Assembly (NCBI RefSeq): GCF_022811685.1 | Contig: NZ_CP094532.1 | Coordinates: 331,001 to 395,000, forward strand | DNA length: 64,000 bases | Source: Chryseobacterium suipulveris | GTDB lineage: Bacteria > Bacteroidota > Bacteroidia > Flavobacteriales > Weeksellaceae | Reading direction: 5' to 3' | Shown here: piece by piece, positions 58,934-64,000 of the stretch | How positions within the stretch are numbered: position 1 is the first letter of the stretch | Layout of the letters: every line of letters starts with the position of its first letter | The notes under the pieces: generated by a model | The model's database searches: none | Told to the model about the DNA's origin: nothing | Seen by the model: the letters and a program-made list of their open reading frames with translations, nothing else | Translations under genes and position numbers: made by a program

Positions 58934-60598
58934 ATGAAAGATATAATGAATTTTACAAAAAAAATCACCTTAGGGGTTGCAGTAAGCTTCTTGTCCGGTT
59001 TTGCCTTTGCGCAGACATTGCAGGAAGGTATTGCTAATGCAGACAGTCACAAATATGCCGCTGCTCGTCAGGTTTTCACCGATATGGTGACCAAATCTGC
59101 CACAGCTGAAAACTATTTCTACTTAGGAAACTCCTACCTAACTCAGTTCGAACCTAATTTCGAAAAAGCTTCGGAATATTTTAGCAAGGGTCTTCTTGCC
59201 GATAAAAAAAGTTTCCTGAACAGAGTGGGTGTAGCTTCGGTAAAACTGGGGAAAGGTGATCGATCCGCAATCAGCGAGATTCAGAACATTGTAAAAGATT
59301 CAAGGGAGAAAGACCCAGAAGTTCTCTACAGAGCGGCAGAAGCTTTGACGCTTTTCGGTGGAGCAGGATCTGCAGATACGGCAATCGACTTTCTGAACAA
59401 GGCAGTTGAAAAATCAGCAAAAAATGGAACACCAGCAAACTACTATTACACGTTGGGTGATGCTTATAGACTGAAACTGACAACAAGTCCGCAAGTAGCC
59501 GGTGCAGCTATGACTGCTTATGAAAAAGCTTTGCCAACCGCAAAAAACAAAGCTTCCGTATATACTCGTATAGGAACTCTTTGGATGCAGGCGCAGCAAT
59601 GGCAGTCAGCAAAGCAAAATATTGACCGCGCAATTGCGACTGATGCAACTTATGCTCCGGCTTACAAAGCATTGGCGGCATACCACATCCGTTATCGTCA
59701 GAACGCTTTGGCTACCCAGGATTTGATCAATTATGCAAAATATGCTGATGAGGACAGCGATACTCAATTAGAGATTTCTAAACTGTTCTTTACTAATGAA
59801 GACTACGCCAATTCAAAAATTTACTTGGATAAAGTCTTCGACAAAGTAAATGACCCGATCAAATATAAACTGAGAGCATACCTACTTTATGCGGATGGTG
59901 ATTACGTTGGAGCAAAAACCAGTATGGACAACTTTATTTCTAAAGCAGAAAAAACCAGAGTATTACCAGCAGATCAGGGTCTTGAAGGACTTTTAGCGGC
60001 AGCGCTGGCAAAAGATGAAAAAGATGCTGCAAAAAAAGCTGCACTAACAGCTGAGTCCCAGCAAAAATTGGCGATTGCAAAAGCAGCCAAAGACGAAACC
60101 ATGAAATGGGACGATGAGCTTCTTAAAATCAAAGGAGGTGGCGGTATCACTCAGGCAGTAGTAGACGCTGGTCCAACCAATCCGCAGATTGAGGCGTTAA
60201 AGAAAACAGTTGCAGCAAACCAGCACGACACCGATGCGTTGTTTAAGTTGGCAAACGCTTACCAGGAAGTGAAGAACTGGAACGGAGCAATTATGTCTTG
60301 GCAGAAGATGAATTCTTTGTTGCCGGATTGGGCACCAGCTTATTACAGCTTAGGTTATTCTTATCAACAGGCAGGTCAGAACGAACTGGCGCAGCAATCA
60401 TACGAAAAATTCATTTCCACGATTAAGCCAGCCGAGATGGATGCCAATAAAGAAATCCTTTCTTATGCGTACTTTGCGGTTGCATACCTCGTAAAAGATA
60501 ATAATCCTGCGAAAGCGAAGGACTATGCGGCAAAATCCGTGCAGCTCAATCCAAGTTATCAGGATGCTGTAAACTTGAATAAGCAGCTTAACAAATAG
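58934..60598 (+). CDS. Exported TPR-repeat protein
   Basis: Periplasmic or envelope scaffold of about 554 residues. The frame opens at 58889, but the Met at 58934 (or 58946) is the likely start of a signal peptide ending FAFAQ. At least six TPR-like helical pairs follow, for example AENYFYLGNSYLTQF, NGTPANYYYTLGDAYRLKL, ALFKLANAYQEVKNWNGAI and PAYYSLGYSYQQAGQNELAQQ. An Ala/Lys-rich stretch lies near 370-410. It comes after the pstS-like gene with about 90 bp between, on the same strand, and ends at a terminator. Such proteins organise envelope complexes; the partner is unknown. Confidence 0.8.
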   Translation: MKDIMNFTKKITLGVAVSFLSGFAFAQTLQEGIANADSHKYAAARQVFTDMVTKSATAENYFYLGNSYLTQFEPNFEKASEYFSKGLLADKKSFLNRVGVASVKLGKGDRSAISEIQNIVKDSREKDPEVLYRAAEALTLFGGAGSADTAIDFLNKAVEKSAKNGTPANYYYTLGDAYRLKLTTSPQVAGAAMTAYEKALPTAKNKASVYTRIGTLWMQAQQWQSAKQNIDRAIATDATYAPAYKALAAYHIRYRQNALATQDLINYAKYADEDSDTQLEISKLFFTNEDYANSKIYLDKVFDKVNDPIKYKLRAYLLYADGDYVGAKTSMDNFISKAEKTRVLPADQGLEGLLAAALAKDEKDAAKKAALTAESQQKLAIAKAAKDETMKWDDELLKIKGGGGITQAVVDAGPTNPQIEALKKTVAANQHDTDALFKLANAYQEVKNWNGAIMSWQKMNSLLPDWAPAYYSLGYSYQQAGQNELAQQSYEKFISTIKPAEMDANKEILSYAYFAVAYLVKDNNPAKAKDYAAKSVQLNPSYQDAVNLNKQLNK

Positions 60599-60619
60599 AT
60601 CAAAGCAAACACGCTTTGG

Positions 60620-60653
60620 AAATCCCAGTCGAAAGATTGGGATTTTTTTTTTT
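60620..60653 (+). terminator. Terminator after the TPR gene
   Basis: AATCCCA and TGGGATT pair around GTCGAAAGAT, followed by T10 or more. Confidence 0.92.
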
Positions 60654-60872
60654 ATCACGAGCATCAAATTTTTCGCTTCTTACAAAACTCCACCAGCTTT
60701 CCACTGTATCTTTTTTGTTTCGCCACCGCTAATTCCCTGGCAAAACAAAAAAGTATGCCGTTTCAATCTGGGCTATTAACTCCTGAAGGTCTTCTTTCGA
60801 AATTTTTCATTAAAATTTTCGCATCACTGAATCAGTAGGTTAGAATATTTATTTCTGTTTTTAGAAAAAAAA
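60654..60872. other. Gene-free stretch before the rRNA promoters
   Basis: No gene seen between the TPR terminator and promoter P1. It contains TTTTTTGTTTCGCC and GGCAAAACAAAAAA, a loose inverted pair. Confidence 0.4.
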
Positions 60873-60903
60873 TTTGGAGCTTATCAGAATCTTCGTATCT
60901 TTG
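60873..60903 (+). promoter_or_regulatory. rRNA promoter P1
   Basis: TTTG (60873-60876), exactly 19 bp, TATCTTTG (60896-60903): a perfect match to TTTG-N19-TAnnTTTG. Confidence 0.85.
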
Positions 60904-61040
60904 CAGTCCCAATTCGAAACAATGATGCGGGGAGCGCAGGAGGGCGGGATGTTTAAGGATGACGGAAACAAAATCTCTGAAAGATTTCACGCTGAATAGA
61001 AGACAGTTAGGAATAATTTCAAATTTTTTTCTCAAAACAT

Positions 61041-61071
61041 TTTGCCATATAGAAAATAGTTTATACTTTTG
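61041..61071 (+). promoter_or_regulatory. rRNA promoter P2
   Basis: TTTG (61041-61044), exactly 19 bp, TACTTTTG (61064-61071). It lies 168 bp after P1 and about 140 bp before 16S, so the operon has tandem promoters. Confidence 0.88.
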
Positions 61072-61208
61072 CACTCGCAAATCGGACGAAGCGGCAGAGC
61101 GGAGTCTGGATAGCGGAAGAACGGAGTTCATTGAAAGAAAAGATACAACAACCAAGTAAGGAAAAAAACCAAGGCGGAGTCATGACTTTGAGCGGGACGG
61201 ACAAACAT

Positions 61209-62725
<1,517 letters not shown>

Positions 62726-62850
62726 TAGAGACTATACGTCAAAAAACATCAAGCGCCCGCGCGAAGTTTTTCGCCTTGGTTTTTTTACTCGGTTGTATAT
62801 CAAAAAAAATAAAACCCACTAGTATTGGTACAGGGAGGAGATTAATATGC

Positions 62851-62924
62851 AGTCTCGTAGCTCAGCTGGTTAGAGCGCTACACTGATAATGTAGAGGTCG
62901 GCAGTTCGAGCCTGCCCGAGACTA
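62851..62924 (+). tRNA. tRNA-Ile (GAT)
   Basis: 74 nt in the 16S-23S spacer. The acceptor AGTCTCG pairs with CGAGACT. The D-arm is GCTCAGCTGGTTAGAGC, anticodon GAT is at 62885-62887, and the T-arm has TTCGAGC. CCA is not encoded. Confidence 0.95.
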
Positions 62925-63007
62925 CTAATTACGGCGGTTGGCAAGTGGCTTATAGCAGCTGGCAGGAAAGCCAATAGCAATAAGCAAATCGCCAGAAGCT
63001 ACTAGAG

Positions 63008-63081
63008 GGGGAATTAGCTCAGCTGGCTAGAGCGCCTGCCTTGCACGCAGGAGGTCAAGGGTTCGACTCCCTTATTCTCCA
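63008..63081 (+). tRNA. tRNA-Ala (TGC)
   Basis: 74 nt. The acceptor GGGGAAT pairs with ATTCTCC. The D-arm is GCTCAGCTGGCTAGAGC, anticodon TGC is at 63042-63044, and the T-arm has GTTCGAC. CCA is not encoded. The Ile-Ala order is the standard spacer pair. Confidence 0.95.
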
Positions 63082-63254
63082 CGGTTTTGGAAGACTGGTT
63101 TAAATGTTACGGACGGAGCCAAAAACAACGTCTGTTCACCGGTTGGACAAGAAGAAAAAAAGATCATTGACATTGACGGTAAAGACATCACAAAGAGAAA
63201 ACCGAGCGCCTTCGGGCGCCGAGTATAAAAAATATACTAATTATAACAATTAGG

Positions 63255-64000
<746 letters not shown>

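Noticed and set aside
60959..61159. 66-codon open frame between the rRNA promoters
   Set aside because: It lies within the rRNA leader and has no protein-like features; promoter P2 lies inside it.

Overview
The window comes from a member of the Bacteroidota, most likely family Weeksellaceae (Chryseobacterium or a close relative). The evidence is two tandem SusC/SusD pairs, several proteins with type IX secretion (T9SS) C-terminal sorting domains, promoters of the Bacteroidota form TTTG-N19-TAnnTTTG, bacillithiol synthesis (bshC), an ExbB-ExbD-ExbD-TonB operon, and a 16S rRNA whose 3' tail lacks the usual CCTCC anti-Shine-Dalgarno core.

Layout. 1-2160: the end of a membrane protein gene and ugd on the minus strand, followed by degenerate GGTGCA repeats. 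2163-7140: the rimP-nusA-infB translation/transcription operon. 7332-16727: two paralogous SusC/SusD nutrient-uptake pairs, each with its own promoter, near-identical leader and terminator. 16743-26648: a putative outer-membrane porin, a frameshifted DUF559 endonuclease-like gene, bshC, a LysM/periplasmic-binding fusion, fabD plus a GHMP kinase, and pckA. 26658-27052: tmRNA on the minus strand. 27160-33420: an accessory zone with repeats, decayed genes, an AT-rich subtilase plus T9SS-protein cassette bounded by attC-like sequences, and an ECF sigma factor truncated at a 169-bp MITE-like element. 33416-42222: GNAT, PspC, a large dispersed repeat, a GH92 mannosidase, lipoproteins, a frameshifted DUF4328 gene, a secreted M14 carboxypeptidase and an ExbD remnant. 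42330-51012: dsbD, tilS, an OmpA-like lipoprotein, an O-methyltransferase, an NlpC/P60 protein, waaA, a glycosyltransferase and a lipocalin-like lipoprotein. 51122-54424: leuS carrying an in-frame DUF559 insertion. 54685-60598: the ExbB/ExbD/TonB energy-transduction operon followed by a small membrane protein, a PstS-like lipoprotein and a TPR protein. 60873-64000: an rRNA operon with two tandem promoters, 16S, tRNA-Ile(GAT), tRNA-Ala(TGC) and the start of 23S.

How it fits together. The SusC/SusD pairs and the porin sit in the outer membrane; the SusC transporters depend on proton-motive force delivered by a complex such as the ExbB/ExbD/TonB system encoded here. T9SS exports the subtilase and the M14 carboxypeptidase. 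The core is otherwise housekeeping.

The most unusual signals are the DUF559 nuclease-like domain inserted in frame in the LeuRS editing domain, its broken sister copy, the CCCTTTAGGG palindromes associated with both and scattered through the window (one 42-bp copy occurs twice identically), the MITE-like element, the attC-like edges of the subtilase cassette and the altered anti-Shine-Dalgarno sequence. Coordinates of starts, rRNA ends and repeats were read by eye; no database search was possible.
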